NCBI RefSeq assembly: GCF_002240565.1
Contig: NZ_MZMO01000001.1
Span: forward strand, 682,001 to 746,000
Length of the DNA stretch: 64,000 nt
Direction of reading: 5' to 3'
DNA from: Clavibacter michiganensis subsp. insidiosus
GTDB lineage: Bacteria; Actinomycetota; Actinomycetes; Actinomycetales; Microbacteriaceae
This document shows, piece after piece, positions 30,422 through 38,482 of this stretch (position 1 is its first letter; each line of letters begins with the position of its first letter). The position numbers and the translations under genes were made by a program. The notes below the pieces were generated by a model, which made no database searches, was not told where the DNA came from, and saw only the letters and a list, made by a program, of their open reading frames with translations.

Positions 30422-31582
30422 CTACTGCTCCGCCTTCGCCCCGTCCGACGGCGTGACCGTGAAGACGGTCGGCCCCGAGTAGCCGTGCTCCGCGAACGCG
30501 CCGTCGATCGCGACCTGGAGGCGCGACAGGGAGTCGACGTCGATGAGCGCGATGGCCGATCCGCCGAAGCCGCCGCCCGTCATGCGCGCGCCGATCGCGC
30601 CCTCGTTCTGCGCGACCTCGACCGCGAGGTCGAGTTCCGGGACGCTGATCTCGAAGTCGTCGCGCATGGAGCGGTGGCTCGCGTCGAGCAGCTCGCCGAT
30701 GGCGCGCGGGCCCTCCTCGCGGAGCGCGCGCACGGTGTCGAGCACGCGCTGGTTCTCGGTGACGATGTGGCGCACGCGGCGGAACGTCTCGTCGTCGAGC
30801 ACCTCGCGGGCGCGGACCAGGTCGTCGACCGTCAGCTCGCGGAGCGAGGACACGCCCATGAGGCGCGCGCCGAGCTCGCACGACTCGCGTCGCGCGCGGT
30901 AGCCGCCGTCGGCGTGCGCGTGCGCGACGTGGGTGTCGATCACGGCGATGGTGAGGCCGGCCGCCTCGAGCCCGAGCGGGATGACCTCGGCGTCGAGCGA
31001 GCGGCAGTCGAGGAACACACCCGCGTCCTGCTGTCCGAGCAGGCTCGCGGACTGGTCCATGATCCCCGTCGGCGCTCCCACGATCTCGTTCTCGGCGAGC
31101 TGCCCCACCGCGGCGAGCGTCGGCCGGTCGAGGCCGAGCCGCCAGATGTCGTCGAGCGCGAGGGCGATGGATCCCTCGAGCGCGGCCGACGACGACAGAC
31201 CGGCGCCCACGGGCACGTCGCTGTCGACGAACACGTCGAAGCCGGGCACGGCGCCGAGGTCGGCCCCGCGCTGCCCGAGCGCCCACGCGACGCCGAGCGG
31301 GTAGGCCTGCCAGCCCTCGATGCGCTCGCCGGTCAGGTCCGCGAGGCGCGCCTCCACGACCTCCTCGGAGAAGGAGCTGGCGAGGCGGATCCGGTCGTCG
31401 TCCCGCGGCGCGAGCGCGATGACCGTGCGGCGGTCGATCGCGAACGGGAACACGAGCCCAGAGTTGTAGTCCGTGTGCTCGCCGATGAGGTTCACGCGCC
31501 CGGGCGAGGACCACACGCCGTGCGGCTCGCGCTCGAAGCGGGCGCGGAATCCCTCGCGCACGTCGTCTCGGATGTCGGTCAT
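30422..31582 (-). CDS. galK: Galactokinase
   Basis: 386-aa GHMP kinase phosphorylating galactose at C1, the entry step of the Leloir pathway. The galactokinase signature GRVNLIGEHTDYNSG, the ATP loop PVGAGLSSSAALE, and the C-terminal GARMTGGGFGGSAIALI are all intact, as is the catalytic Asp segment GIMDQSAS. The ATG at 31580-31582 overlaps the upstream galT stop (ATGA), so galT and galK are coupled. No galE is present in the window. Confidence 0.97.
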   Translation of the reverse strand: MTDIRDDVREGFRARFEREPHGVWSSPGRVNLIGEHTDYNSGLVFPFAIDRRTVIALAPRDDDRIRLASSFSEEVVEARLADLTGERIEGWQAYPLGVAWALGQRGADLGAVPGFDVFVDSDVPVGAGLSSSAALEGSIALALDDIWRLGLDRPTLAAVGQLAENEIVGAPTGIMDQSASLLGQQDAGVFLDCRSLDAEVIPLGLEAAGLTIAVIDTHVAHAHADGGYRARRESCELGARLMGVSSLRELTVDDLVRAREVLDDETFRRVRHIVTENQRVLDTVRALREEGPRAIGELLDASHRSMRDDFEISVPELDLAVEVAQNEGAIGARMTGGGFGGSAIALIDVDSLSRLQVAIDGAFAEHGYSGPTVFTVTPSDGAKAEQ

Positions 31583-32721
31583 GCGTCCTCCACTGCCTTC
31601 CGGATCATCTCGGCCGCCTTCTCCGGCGGCACGTCGCCGATCCAGGCGCCCATGGCCGCCTCGGACCCGGCCAGGAACTTGAGCTTGTCGGCCGCGCGGC
31701 GCGGCGACGTGATCTGCAGCATCAGCCGGATCTCGTCGCGGTGCGCGTCCACGGGCGCCTGGTGCCACGCGGCGATGTACGGCGTCGGGGTGTCGTACAG
31801 CCGGTCCATCCCCTGCAGCAGCCGCAGGTACATCGTCGCGAGCTCGTCGCGCTCGGCCTCGGTCGTCTCGGCGAGGTCGGGAACGTGGCGGTGGGGGAGC
31901 AGGTGGATCTCCACGGGCCAGCGCGCCGCGAACGGCACGAACGCGGTGAAGTGGTCGCCGCGGAGCACGACGCGCTCGGACGCCTGCTCGGTCTCGAGGA
32001 TCCGCTGGAACAGGCCCGGCCCGAACCGCTCGATCGACTCCACCAGCCGACGCGTGCGCGGCGTGATGTAGGGGTACGAGTAGATCTGCCCGTGCGGGTG
32101 GTGCAGCGTGACGCCGATGGCCTCGCCGCGGTTCTCGAACGGGAACACCTGGCGGATCCCGGGCATCGCCGAGAGGGCGCGCGTGCGCTCGGCCCACGCC
32201 TCCACCACGGTGCGGGCGCGCGACGGCGTGAGGCCGCTGAACGAGCCGGTGTGCGCGGGGCTGAAGCACACGACCTCGCAGCGGCCGACCGAGGTGCGGG
32301 TGCGCTCCAGGCCGATCGCGGTGAGGTCGTCGTCGTCGACGGGCGCGTCCACGCCCTCCGCATCGGCGAGCGCGGGCCCGAACGACGGCGACTTGTTCTC
32401 GAAGACCGCGACGTCGTACATGCTCGGGATCTCGGACGGGTTGGTCGGGGTCGCGGGGGCGAGGGGATCCAGCTCCGCCGGGGGCAGGTGCGCGCGGTTC
32501 TGGCGCGCGGCCGCGATGGAGACCCACTCGCCCGTGAGCACGTCCTGCCGCATCGTCGCGGTGGGCGGGCGGGGCGCGGCGGGGCGCGCGTCGGCGGCGC
32601 GCTCGGGCGGGAGGGTCGTTTCGGCGTCGTCGAAGTAGACGAGCTCGCGGCCGTCGGACAGCAGCGTGCGGCGCTGCGTGATCCCGGACGGCGACGTCGT
32701 GACGGTCTGGTCGGCATGCAT
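31579..32721 (-). CDS. galT: Galactose-1-phosphate uridylyltransferase
   Basis: 380-aa HIT-superfamily enzyme exchanging UMP between UDP-glucose and galactose-1-phosphate. The active-site motif HPHGQIYSYP contains the nucleophilic His, and ENRGEAIGVTLHHP and IHLLPHRHVPDL are family hallmarks. The first gene of a coupled galT-galK operon. The start ATG 32721 follows a TAGGAT at 32731-32736, 9 nt away, so the leader is at most 2-3 nt. It is divergent from the DeoR-family regulator with 93 bp between, which is where galactose control should act. Confidence 0.96.
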   Translation of the reverse strand: MHADQTVTTSPSGITQRRTLLSDGRELVYFDDAETTLPPERAADARPAAPRPPTATMRQDVLTGEWVSIAAARQNRAHLPPAELDPLAPATPTNPSEIPSMYDVAVFENKSPSFGPALADAEGVDAPVDDDDLTAIGLERTRTSVGRCEVVCFSPAHTGSFSGLTPSRARTVVEAWAERTRALSAMPGIRQVFPFENRGEAIGVTLHHPHGQIYSYPYITPRTRRLVESIERFGPGLFQRILETEQASERVVLRGDHFTAFVPFAARWPVEIHLLPHRHVPDLAETTEAERDELATMYLRLLQGMDRLYDTPTPYIAAWHQAPVDAHRDEIRLMLQITSPRRAADKLKFLAGSEAAMGAWIGDVPPEKAAEMIRKAVEDA

Positions 32722-32730
32722 GATGCCCCG

Positions 32731-32736
32731 ATCCTA
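32731..32736 (-). promoter_or_regulatory. -10 hexamer of galTK
   Basis: TAGGAT on the minus strand, 9 nt before the galT ATG. Confidence 0.5.
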
Positions 32737-32814
32737 CGGGCTCTCGAGGCCCGGATCTGCGTCCGCGAAAGACCCGGCTTGCGTTCCGGCAACCGCGTGC
32801 GCGAGGCTCGCCGC

Positions 32815-33639
32815 ATGGCCGACGACTCCGCTCCCGTCCCCGCGGCGACCCGCCGCTCCCGGATCCTCGAACGGCTCGGCGACCGCGGCGTCGCGACCGT
32901 CGCCGAGCTCGCGGCCGACGCGGGCGTCTCGGCCGTCACGATCCGCGCCGACCTCGACGCTCTCGCCGACTCCGCCGCCGTCCAGCGCGTGCACGGCGGC
33001 GCGGTCCTCCGCGCGGGCCTCGGCGCGCGCGAGCAGAGCCTCGAGGTGACGCTCGAGTCGGCCGCCGACGCCAAGCGCGCCATCGGCCGCGCCGCCGCCG
33101 CCATGGTCGAGAGCGGCCAGAGCGTCCTGCTCGACGTCGGCAGCACGACGCTCCAGGTGGCACGCGCGCTCGTGGCGCGCGACGACCTCGTCGACGTCAC
33201 GGTCATCACGAACGGGCTCACGCTGGCGCTCGAGCTCGAGCGGGCCATGCCGCGCTTCACCGTGGTCGTGACGGGCGGCACGCTCCGGGCGCTGCAGCAC
33301 AGCCTCGTGGATCCGCTCGCCACCGTCGTGCTCGACCGCCTCCACCCGGACCTCGCGGTCATCGGCTGCAACGGCGTCGACGTGGAGCGGGGGATCACCA
33401 ACGTGAACCTGCCCGAGGCCGAGGTGAAGCGGCGCATGGTCGCCGCGAGCGCCCGCACGGTGGTCGTCGCGGACGGGGCGAAGCTCGGGCGCACTCACCT
33501 CGGGTCCGTCGCGCCGCTCGACCTCGTCGACACGCTGCTCACCGACGCCGACGCGGATCCGCACGAGGTCGGCCGCCTGCGCGACGCCGGCCTGCGCGTC
33601 GTCGAGGCGGGAGGGACGCCCGGCGCCGGGCGGCCGTAA
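32815..33639 (+). CDS. DeoR-family transcriptional regulator
   Basis: 274-aa repressor of sugar metabolism. It has an N-terminal helix-turn-helix (RRSRILERLGDRGVATVAEL; VSAVTIRADLDALA, residues 12-57) and a C-terminal sugar-phosphate-sensing domain of the DeoRC type (SVLLDVGSTTLQVARAL, VITNGLTLALEL, VVVTGGTLR, residues 95-250). Its position between galTK and galM makes it the likely galactose regulator, probably sensing a phosphorylated sugar. ATG 32815 is preferred; upstream in-frame starts overlap galT antisense. Confidence 0.92.
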   Translation: MADDSAPVPAATRRSRILERLGDRGVATVAELAADAGVSAVTIRADLDALADSAAVQRVHGGAVLRAGLGAREQSLEVTLESAADAKRAIGRAAAAMVESGQSVLLDVGSTTLQVARALVARDDLVDVTVITNGLTLALELERAMPRFTVVVTGGTLRALQHSLVDPLATVVLDRLHPDLAVIGCNGVDVERGITNVNLPEAEVKRRMVAASARTVVVADGAKLGRTHLGSVAPLDLVDTLLTDADADPHEVGRLRDAGLRVVEAGGTPGAGRP

Positions 33640-33642
33640 CGT
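33637..33642 (+). promoter_or_regulatory. -10 hexamer, possible leaderless start (galM)
   Basis: TAACGT overlapping the DeoR stop codon, 7 nt before the galM ATG at 33650. Confidence 0.4.
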
Positions 33643-33649
33643 GGACCCC

Positions 33650-34570
33650 ATGAGACCCGTCACCGGAGAGCAGCACCACCTCGTCCACGCCGGCCCGTCC
33701 GGCGAGCTCCGCGCCACCGTCGTGCAGCTCGCGGCGGCCATCCGCGGCCTCACCCTCGACGGCGTCGACCTCGTCGAGCCCTACGGCGACGACGTAGTCG
33801 CCCCGATGGGCGCCGGCATGGTCCTCGTGCCGTGGCCGAACCGGATCCGCGGCGCCCGCTACGAGCTCGACGGGAAGGCCCAGGCGCTCGACGTCTCCGA
33901 GCCGTCGCTCGGCAACGCCTCGCACGGCCTCCTCCGCAACACGGGCTACGCGGCGTCCGACCGCACCGACGACCGCGTGACCCTCTCCGCCACCGTCTTC
34001 CCGCAGCACGGCTACCCGTTCCTCCTCGACACCTCCGTCATCTATCGGCTCACCGACGACGGCCTCGTCGTCACGCACCGGATCCGCAACGACTCCGCGG
34101 CGGCGGCCCCCGTCGCGGTCGGCGCGCACCCGTACCTCGCGATCGGCGGCGTGCCGTCGTCGGAGCTCACCCTCACGGTCCGCGCGGACACCTGGTCGGA
34201 GGTCGACGACGCGCTCATCCCCGTGGCCGACCACCCGGTGAACGGCGCCGACGAGGACCTCCGCACCGGCCGCGTCGTCGGCGACCTCGACCTCAACACG
34301 GGATACGGCGACGTGCACGTGGAGGGCGGCACGAGCCGCCACGGCCTCACCGCCCCGGACGGCCGCGGCGTCGAGCTCTGGGCCGACGCGTCCTTCCGGT
34401 TCCTGCAGGTCTACACGCCGCGCGAGTTCCCGACCCACGGCGGCCAGGCGGTCGCCATCGAGCCCATGACAGCGCCGGCCGACGCCTTCAACTCCGGCAT
34501 CGGCGTGCGCCGCCTCGCGCCGGGCGAGGAGTGGACGCTCAGCTGGGGGATCCGCGCGACGGGCTTCTAG
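33650..34570 (+). CDS. galM: Aldose 1-epimerase (galactose mutarotase) family
   Basis: 306-aa enzyme interconverting alpha and beta anomers of galactose or glucose, feeding alpha-galactose to GalK. Motifs: VLVPWPNRIRGARYELDG, HGLLRNTGYA with the first catalytic His, VGAHPYLAIGG with the second His, LDLNTGYGD, and the C-terminal AVAIEPMTAPADAFNSG containing the catalytic Glu. ATG 33650 or GTG 33641 are both in frame; the ATG is supported by a -10 box 7 nt before it. It begins 10 nt after the DeoR gene. Confidence 0.93.
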   Translation: MRPVTGEQHHLVHAGPSGELRATVVQLAAAIRGLTLDGVDLVEPYGDDVVAPMGAGMVLVPWPNRIRGARYELDGKAQALDVSEPSLGNASHGLLRNTGYAASDRTDDRVTLSATVFPQHGYPFLLDTSVIYRLTDDGLVVTHRIRNDSAAAAPVAVGAHPYLAIGGVPSSELTLTVRADTWSEVDDALIPVADHPVNGADEDLRTGRVVGDLDLNTGYGDVHVEGGTSRHGLTAPDGRGVELWADASFRFLQVYTPREFPTHGGQAVAIEPMTAPADAFNSGIGVRRLAPGEEWTLSWGIRATGF

Positions 34571-34619
34571 CGTCTTCGGAACGAGCGCGCAACTCGTCGC
34601 GAGGTAGAGCATCTCTTCA

Positions 34620-34625
34620 TATCAT
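34620..34625 (+). promoter_or_regulatory. Candidate -10 hexamer of cassette B
   Basis: TATCAT in a locally AT-richer stretch, about 65 nt before the Shine-Dalgarno of the six-Cys precursor gene. No convincing -35. Confidence 0.3.
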
Positions 34626-34692
34626 TGGGCGCGCGGCGCGGATTCTCGGCGTCGCGCATCGACGGGTGTGTCTCCAGGAGGTTCGCTTGCCA

Positions 34693-35466
34693 ATGATATT
34701 CCCCATGTTCGTAATTCCCATGACCATGGCTGGGGTTGCCCTGTCTGTCATGTCGGTCGTCGCCGTCATCGGTGTCGTTCACAGCGGTGACCGTGCTCCG
34801 GTGTACGTGTCACCTTCGACGGTCGACGCACGAGCGGCGACCTTCGACTCGCCGGTCGCGCCGACAGGTACCGTCATGGACAAGCTCACGCAGTACGTCG
34901 GGTCTACCACCACCGTCCCCGCTCAGGATCTGGATCAGTACTTATCGGCCGCGCACATCTCTGACGTGACGACTTCAAGCGGCCGCGCCCTCGCTCCGCA
35001 GAGAGCGGATGTTCGGAGGACCGAGGGTGGGCAGTTCGTCCTTCACATGCCCTTCGCCGAAGCGCCCCAGCAGCTGGACATCTCGGGATACACCGTGTTC
35101 CTTGACCGCGATCTAAGGGTGATTTCGACAGGCGAGGTGCTGTTCACCGCGTTGACCCCCGATTCCGGCCGAATGCAGCTGTGGCAGAACGGGGTCCTCG
35201 GCCTCGATAAGGTGGCGTCGAATGATTCGACGGCTGCAGTGGACGCGGACCGGTCCAACATCACGAATGCGGATTTCAATTGGGACACCCTCAATCAATG
35301 TCTGCTGAATGCGGGTATCTCACAGTGGGTCATCACCATCATCGGTACCGGATGCGCGCTTCTCTGCGGTGCCACGCTCGGGACGGGATGCGTAGCCTGC
35401 ATCGTCGGCTTCGCTGGGGTAGCCGGGGGGACAGTGGGCACCTGCGTCGGCCTGGCTATGTCATGA
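34693..35466 (+). CDS. Putative bacteriocin precursor with C-terminal six-Cys peptide (halocin C8-like)
   Basis: 257 aa. An N-terminal hydrophobic segment (residues 1-28, MAGVALSVMSVVAVIGVV) acts as signal or anchor. A soluble middle part of about 165 residues follows, without Cys. The last 62 residues form a hydrophobic Gly/Cys-rich peptide after a DRSNITNADFNWD stretch; its six Cys occur as NQC, GTGCALLC, GTGCVAC and GTC. Halocin C8 precursors have this plan: an N-terminal part acting as immunity protein and a C-terminal Cys-rich toxin released by cleavage. The similarity is by eye only. AGGAGG at 34676-34681 serves ATG 34693 (11 nt) or TTG 34687 (5 nt). The stop overlaps the next start (ATGA). 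Base and codon use are lower in GC than in neighbouring genes. Confidence 0.7.
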   Translation: MIFPMFVIPMTMAGVALSVMSVVAVIGVVHSGDRAPVYVSPSTVDARAATFDSPVAPTGTVMDKLTQYVGSTTTVPAQDLDQYLSAAHISDVTTSSGRALAPQRADVRRTEGGQFVLHMPFAEAPQQLDISGYTVFLDRDLRVISTGEVLFTALTPDSGRMQLWQNGVLGLDKVASNDSTAAVDADRSNITNADFNWDTLNQCLLNAGISQWVITIIGTGCALLCGATLGTGCVACIVGFAGVAGGTVGTCVGLAMS

Positions 35467-35633
35467 CGAAGCTCAAGGTGGTCATCCTGTTGATCCTCGC
35501 GTTGATCGCGATTCCCACCGCGCATCTGGTGCCGGACTTCGCCATCGCATTCTGGGCGGTGGGTACCGCGCTTCCGATGGTGGCGCTCCTTCTCATTGTG
35601 CGAGAGCGTCGTCGGCTAGCTCGAGAGCGCTGA
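35463..35633 (+). CDS. Small two-helix membrane protein (cassette B, partner)
   Basis: 56 aa: MTKLK, hydrophobic helix (VVILLILALIAIPTAHLV), short loop, second helix (IAFWAVGTALPMVALLLIV) and a basic tail RERRRLARER. It overlaps the six-Cys precursor by 4 nt (ATGA), so its synthesis is tied to the precursor. Such an arrangement suits an immunity or export helper for a membrane-active peptide. No family recognised. Confidence 0.75.
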   Translation: MTKLKVVILLILALIAIPTAHLVPDFAIAFWAVGTALPMVALLLIVRERRRLARER

Positions 35634-35639
35634 ATCGCC

Positions 35640-35694
35640 GAGACCGCCGCGCTCTCTGGCCTTCCCCAGGACGGTCGGAGAGCGCGGCGGTCTC
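35640..35694. terminator. Long hairpin terminator after cassette B
   Basis: Perfect 17-bp arms gagaccgccgcgctctc / gagagcgcggcggtctc around a 21-nt loop. It lies 6 nt past the small membrane gene and 15 nt from the stop of the convergent gene, so it probably works both ways. Confidence 0.85.
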
Positions 35695-35709
35695 TTCATG
35701 TGCGGCCTC

Positions 35710-35967
35710 TCACGAGCCGTCCTCCTGCGCCCACTGCAGCGCGACCCGCTGCGTGTACCGCTCCAGCGCGATCCGGTTCTCCTCCGGCTCGCGGAGCCCG
35801 TCGATGTAGGCGAGCAGCCGTCCGACGACGCCCGACAGGTACTGCACGCCCCGGTCGTCGTGCTCCTCGAGTGCGGACTTCAGCAGGTCGTAGCGCTCGC
35901 TCGTCTCCTCGGCGGTCAGCATCGCGATCACGAGTTCGTCGGCCTGCATGCTCATGCGATCCAGCAT
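35710..35967 (-). CDS. Small conserved-looking helical protein of unknown function
   Basis: 85 aa, almost wholly alpha-helical by composition (LVIAMLTAEETSERYDLLKS; VVGRLLAYIDGLREPEENRI; YTQRVALQWAQED), with no signal peptide, Cys or membrane segment. The ATG at 35965-35967 has GGAGG 7 nt upstream; ATGs at codons 5 and 7 are alternatives. Divergent from the beta-helix protein gene. Function unknown. Confidence 0.7.
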   Translation of the reverse strand: MLDRMSMQADELVIAMLTAEETSERYDLLKSALEEHDDRGVQYLSGVVGRLLAYIDGLREPEENRIALERYTQRVALQWAQEDGS

Positions 35968-36196
35968 CGCATCGCCTCCGCGGTGGCCGTCGCGGGCAGG
36001 CGGCGGGATCCCGCTGGTCATGCGGATCCGGCGCCGTGCACACCCCCGGTCGCGCCGCCCCGAACTGGGGATACGCTCCGGGCGGCAGCAGGACGCACCC
36101 TTGCCGTATCCAGCGTGGGGCGTCCGGTGCTCGGGGGAGCGGACCGGCGCGACCCGACTGCGCCCGTCAGCACGGCCCACCCGGAAGGCTCCCCTC

Positions 36197-37591
36197 TTGC
36201 CCCAGTCACGCGCGGACGCGCATGCGCCCAGCTCCGACCTGCCCGAAGCGGCACTCGCCCAGGACGCCCCGGCGCCCGCCGAGCGACCGCCGCTCCTCGG
36301 CCGCCGCTCCGTCTTCCTCGCCGCCGTCGGCGCGACCGCGGGTGCCGCTTCCGTCGCCGCGCCCGCCGCGGCGCCGTCCGCCTCGGCCGCCGCCGTCGTC
36401 GGCGACCAGACGCGCGTCTACTACCCGGAGCAGTTCGGCTTCGTGCCGTCGGCCGCGGACCACACGAAGGCGATGACCGCGTTCTTCGCGGCGCTGCAGA
36501 AGACCGGCGGCCGGGGGATACTGCCGCCGTGCGAGATCCGCGTCACGTCCACCGGCATCGACTACTCGAGCGCCGCGTGGCCCAAGCAGCTGCTCTCGGG
36601 AGCGCCCTACGGGTACCCGGCCATCTCGATCGAGGGGTACGGGCGGCGCGTCACGACCATCCGGCAGATCGCGGGATCGACGGGGGACGTCTTCAAGGTG
36701 CAGGGCAAGATCGGAGCCGACGCCGGGCCCGCCGCGAACAACAAGGCGACGGTCTCGCTCACCGGCTTCAGCATCACCGGCACGCGCACGGGCCGCCACG
36801 GGCTGTACCTGCGCTCGCTGCTGCACTGCCGGATCACCGACATCGAGCTGAACGCCACCGGCGGCGCCGGGGTCTTCTTCGCGCGCGCGGCCTTCACCGC
36901 GGCGAGCGACGAGTACTCCTACGCGAACGTCATCGAGGGCCTGCGCGTGATCACGGCGGGCACCTGGGGCGTCGACTGCGACGGCGTCAACGCCATCGAC
37001 ATCGTGATGCGCGACACCGAGATCGTGAACTGCACGGCGGGCGGGATCCGCATCGCCCCCACCAACGCGCGCTTCGAGAACACGCGCGTCATCGGCTGCG
37101 GCGCCGGCAACAAGGCGGCGCGCGGCTTCCTCGCCATCCCCACGAGCAACGCGTCGTCCATGGTCTCCGAGCTCGGCATCAACGGCATGCGCCTCGAGGG
37201 TAACTCGGGCGCCGGCGGCTACCAGCTGGAGATCGGGGCGGGCGTCGGCGCCACCGTCGTCGGCTACAACATCGTGACGGGCGGCGACGGCGGCGCCCAC
37301 GGCATCGGGGTCGGCCTCGTCGACCAGGGCGGGCGGCTCGCCCAGGACACGTTCGTCGGCCGCGGCACCATGTTCATGACCCCGAGCAAGTACCCGTCCC
37401 AGCGCGTGGTCGTGGTGGGCGCGTTCGCGCGCGACACCCGCGTCGAGCGCCCGTCCCTGCCGAACAACCCCGACACGCCCTTCGCCTCGGTCATCACGGA
37501 TCGCGGCGTCCGCAGCGTCGACGGCTTCGGCCGCGCGCTCACCGACCCGGCGACGACGCCGACCCCGGCGGGCACGACGCCCGCGGCCTGA
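36197..37591 (+). CDS. Tat-exported right-handed beta-helix protein (pectate-lyase-like fold)
   Basis: 464 aa. A twin-arginine signal (GRRSVFLAAVGATAGAAS, Arg36-Arg37, then an Ala/Pro-rich region) is followed by a domain with the repeating pattern of parallel beta-helices: DHTKAMTAFFAALQKTGGRG as the pectate-lyase-superfamily entry, then runs such as VSLTGFSITGTRTGRHGLYL and VNAIDIVMRDTEIVNCTAGG. No definite polysaccharide-lyase or hydrolase catalytic set is apparent. It ends with a Thr/Pro tail. The likely start is TTG 36197, with GGAAGG at 36183-36188; earlier starts would lie opposite the small divergent gene. It probably acts on plant or capsular polysaccharide. Confidence 0.82.
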   Translation: MPQSRADAHAPSSDLPEAALAQDAPAPAERPPLLGRRSVFLAAVGATAGAASVAAPAAAPSASAAAVVGDQTRVYYPEQFGFVPSAADHTKAMTAFFAALQKTGGRGILPPCEIRVTSTGIDYSSAAWPKQLLSGAPYGYPAISIEGYGRRVTTIRQIAGSTGDVFKVQGKIGADAGPAANNKATVSLTGFSITGTRTGRHGLYLRSLLHCRITDIELNATGGAGVFFARAAFTAASDEYSYANVIEGLRVITAGTWGVDCDGVNAIDIVMRDTEIVNCTAGGIRIAPTNARFENTRVIGCGAGNKAARGFLAIPTSNASSMVSELGINGMRLEGNSGAGGYQLEIGAGVGATVVGYNIVTGGDGGAHGIGVGLVDQGGRLAQDTFVGRGTMFMTPSKYPSQRVVVVGAFARDTRVERPSLPNNPDTPFASVITDRGVRSVDGFGRALTDPATTPTPAGTTPAA

Positions 37592-37625
37592 CCGGTCCGT
37601 CGCCCGCTCGTCGGTCGGGGCGCGC

Positions 37626-38405
37626 TCAGCCGGCGAGCGCCGTGAGCGCGGCCTGGATCCCGGCGGCGACCGCCTCGTGCCCGGTGGCGCTGGGATGCCA
37701 CGCGTCTTCCGTGCGGAGGTCCGGACGGTCCACGGGCAGCCAGCTCTCCGGCCCGGTCGCGTCGATGACGTGGGCCTTGCCGAGCGCGGGCCCCGTGTAG
37801 GCGGCCGCGAGCTTCTCGTAGCTCTGCACGCCCGTCATCGGCGTGATGATCACGGTCTGCGCGTCGGGCCAGCGCTCGGCGATGTCGGCGAGGGTCCGCG
37901 TCACGCCGCTGCGCACCGCGACCTCGCCGGGCTTGATGTCGTTGACGCTGCCCTGCAGGATCACGAGGTCGGGCGTGAAGTCGTCGCCCATGGCGGCCAG
38001 GCGATCGGGGTACGCCGGCTGGTCGGACGTGGCCGCGAAGCCGGTGCCGGCCGCCGCGTTCAGGCGCACGTCGCTCCAGCCCTCGCGCTCCGCGAGGAGC
38101 GCGGGGTAGGCGGGCCGCCCCGACGTCTCGATGCCGTGACCGAGGATGAACGAGTCGCCGAACATCAGGACGGCCGGATCCTCGGGGAGCGCCAAGGGCG
38201 CCACCGGCGCGATCGTGGTGCCGGGCCCGGAGACGAAGCCCGACTCCGCGACGGCGCCCGCGTTCTCCACGGGCGCGCCGCCGCTGCCGACCGCGGCGAC
38301 CACCAGGCCGACCGAGCACGCCGCGACGGCGGCGGCGGCCGTCCAGCCGGTGATCCGCCGCGCGGCCCGCGCCCGTGCGCCCGCCCGATACCCGTATTTC
38401 CCCAC
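37626..38405 (-). CDS. Secreted SGNH/GDSL hydrolase (copy 1)
   Basis: 259-aa esterase/acyltransferase-type SGNH hydrolase with an N-terminal signal or anchor helix (RRITGWTAAAAVAACSVGLV). Block I is MFGDSFILG (nucleophile Ser85), block III GSVND provides the oxyanion Asn, and block V DAWHPSATGH supplies Asp and His. It is most likely a deacetylase acting outside the cell on sugars, peptidoglycan or plant polysaccharide. The family is shared with the next gene, with which it is collinear, 77 bp apart. Confidence 0.9.
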   Translation of the reverse strand: MGKYGYRAGARARAARRITGWTAAAAVAACSVGLVVAAVGSGGAPVENAGAVAESGFVSGPGTTIAPVAPLALPEDPAVLMFGDSFILGHGIETSGRPAYPALLAEREGWSDVRLNAAAGTGFAATSDQPAYPDRLAAMGDDFTPDLVILQGSVNDIKPGEVAVRSGVTRTLADIAERWPDAQTVIITPMTGVQSYEKLAAAYTGPALGKAHVIDATGPESWLPVDRPDLRTEDAWHPSATGHEAVAAGIQAALTALAG

Positions 38406-38482
38406 CCGTGAACCCTAGGCGCGTGATCCGCGCCATGGGGGTGTCGTGGGCCCCCCGTTCGGGCTCCGCCCGCGCGAGCGGA

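Noticed and set aside
34577..34620. Possible small RNA or riboswitch before the six-Cys precursor
   Set aside because: No conserved motif or stable hairpin could be recognised; treated as a normal promoter and leader.
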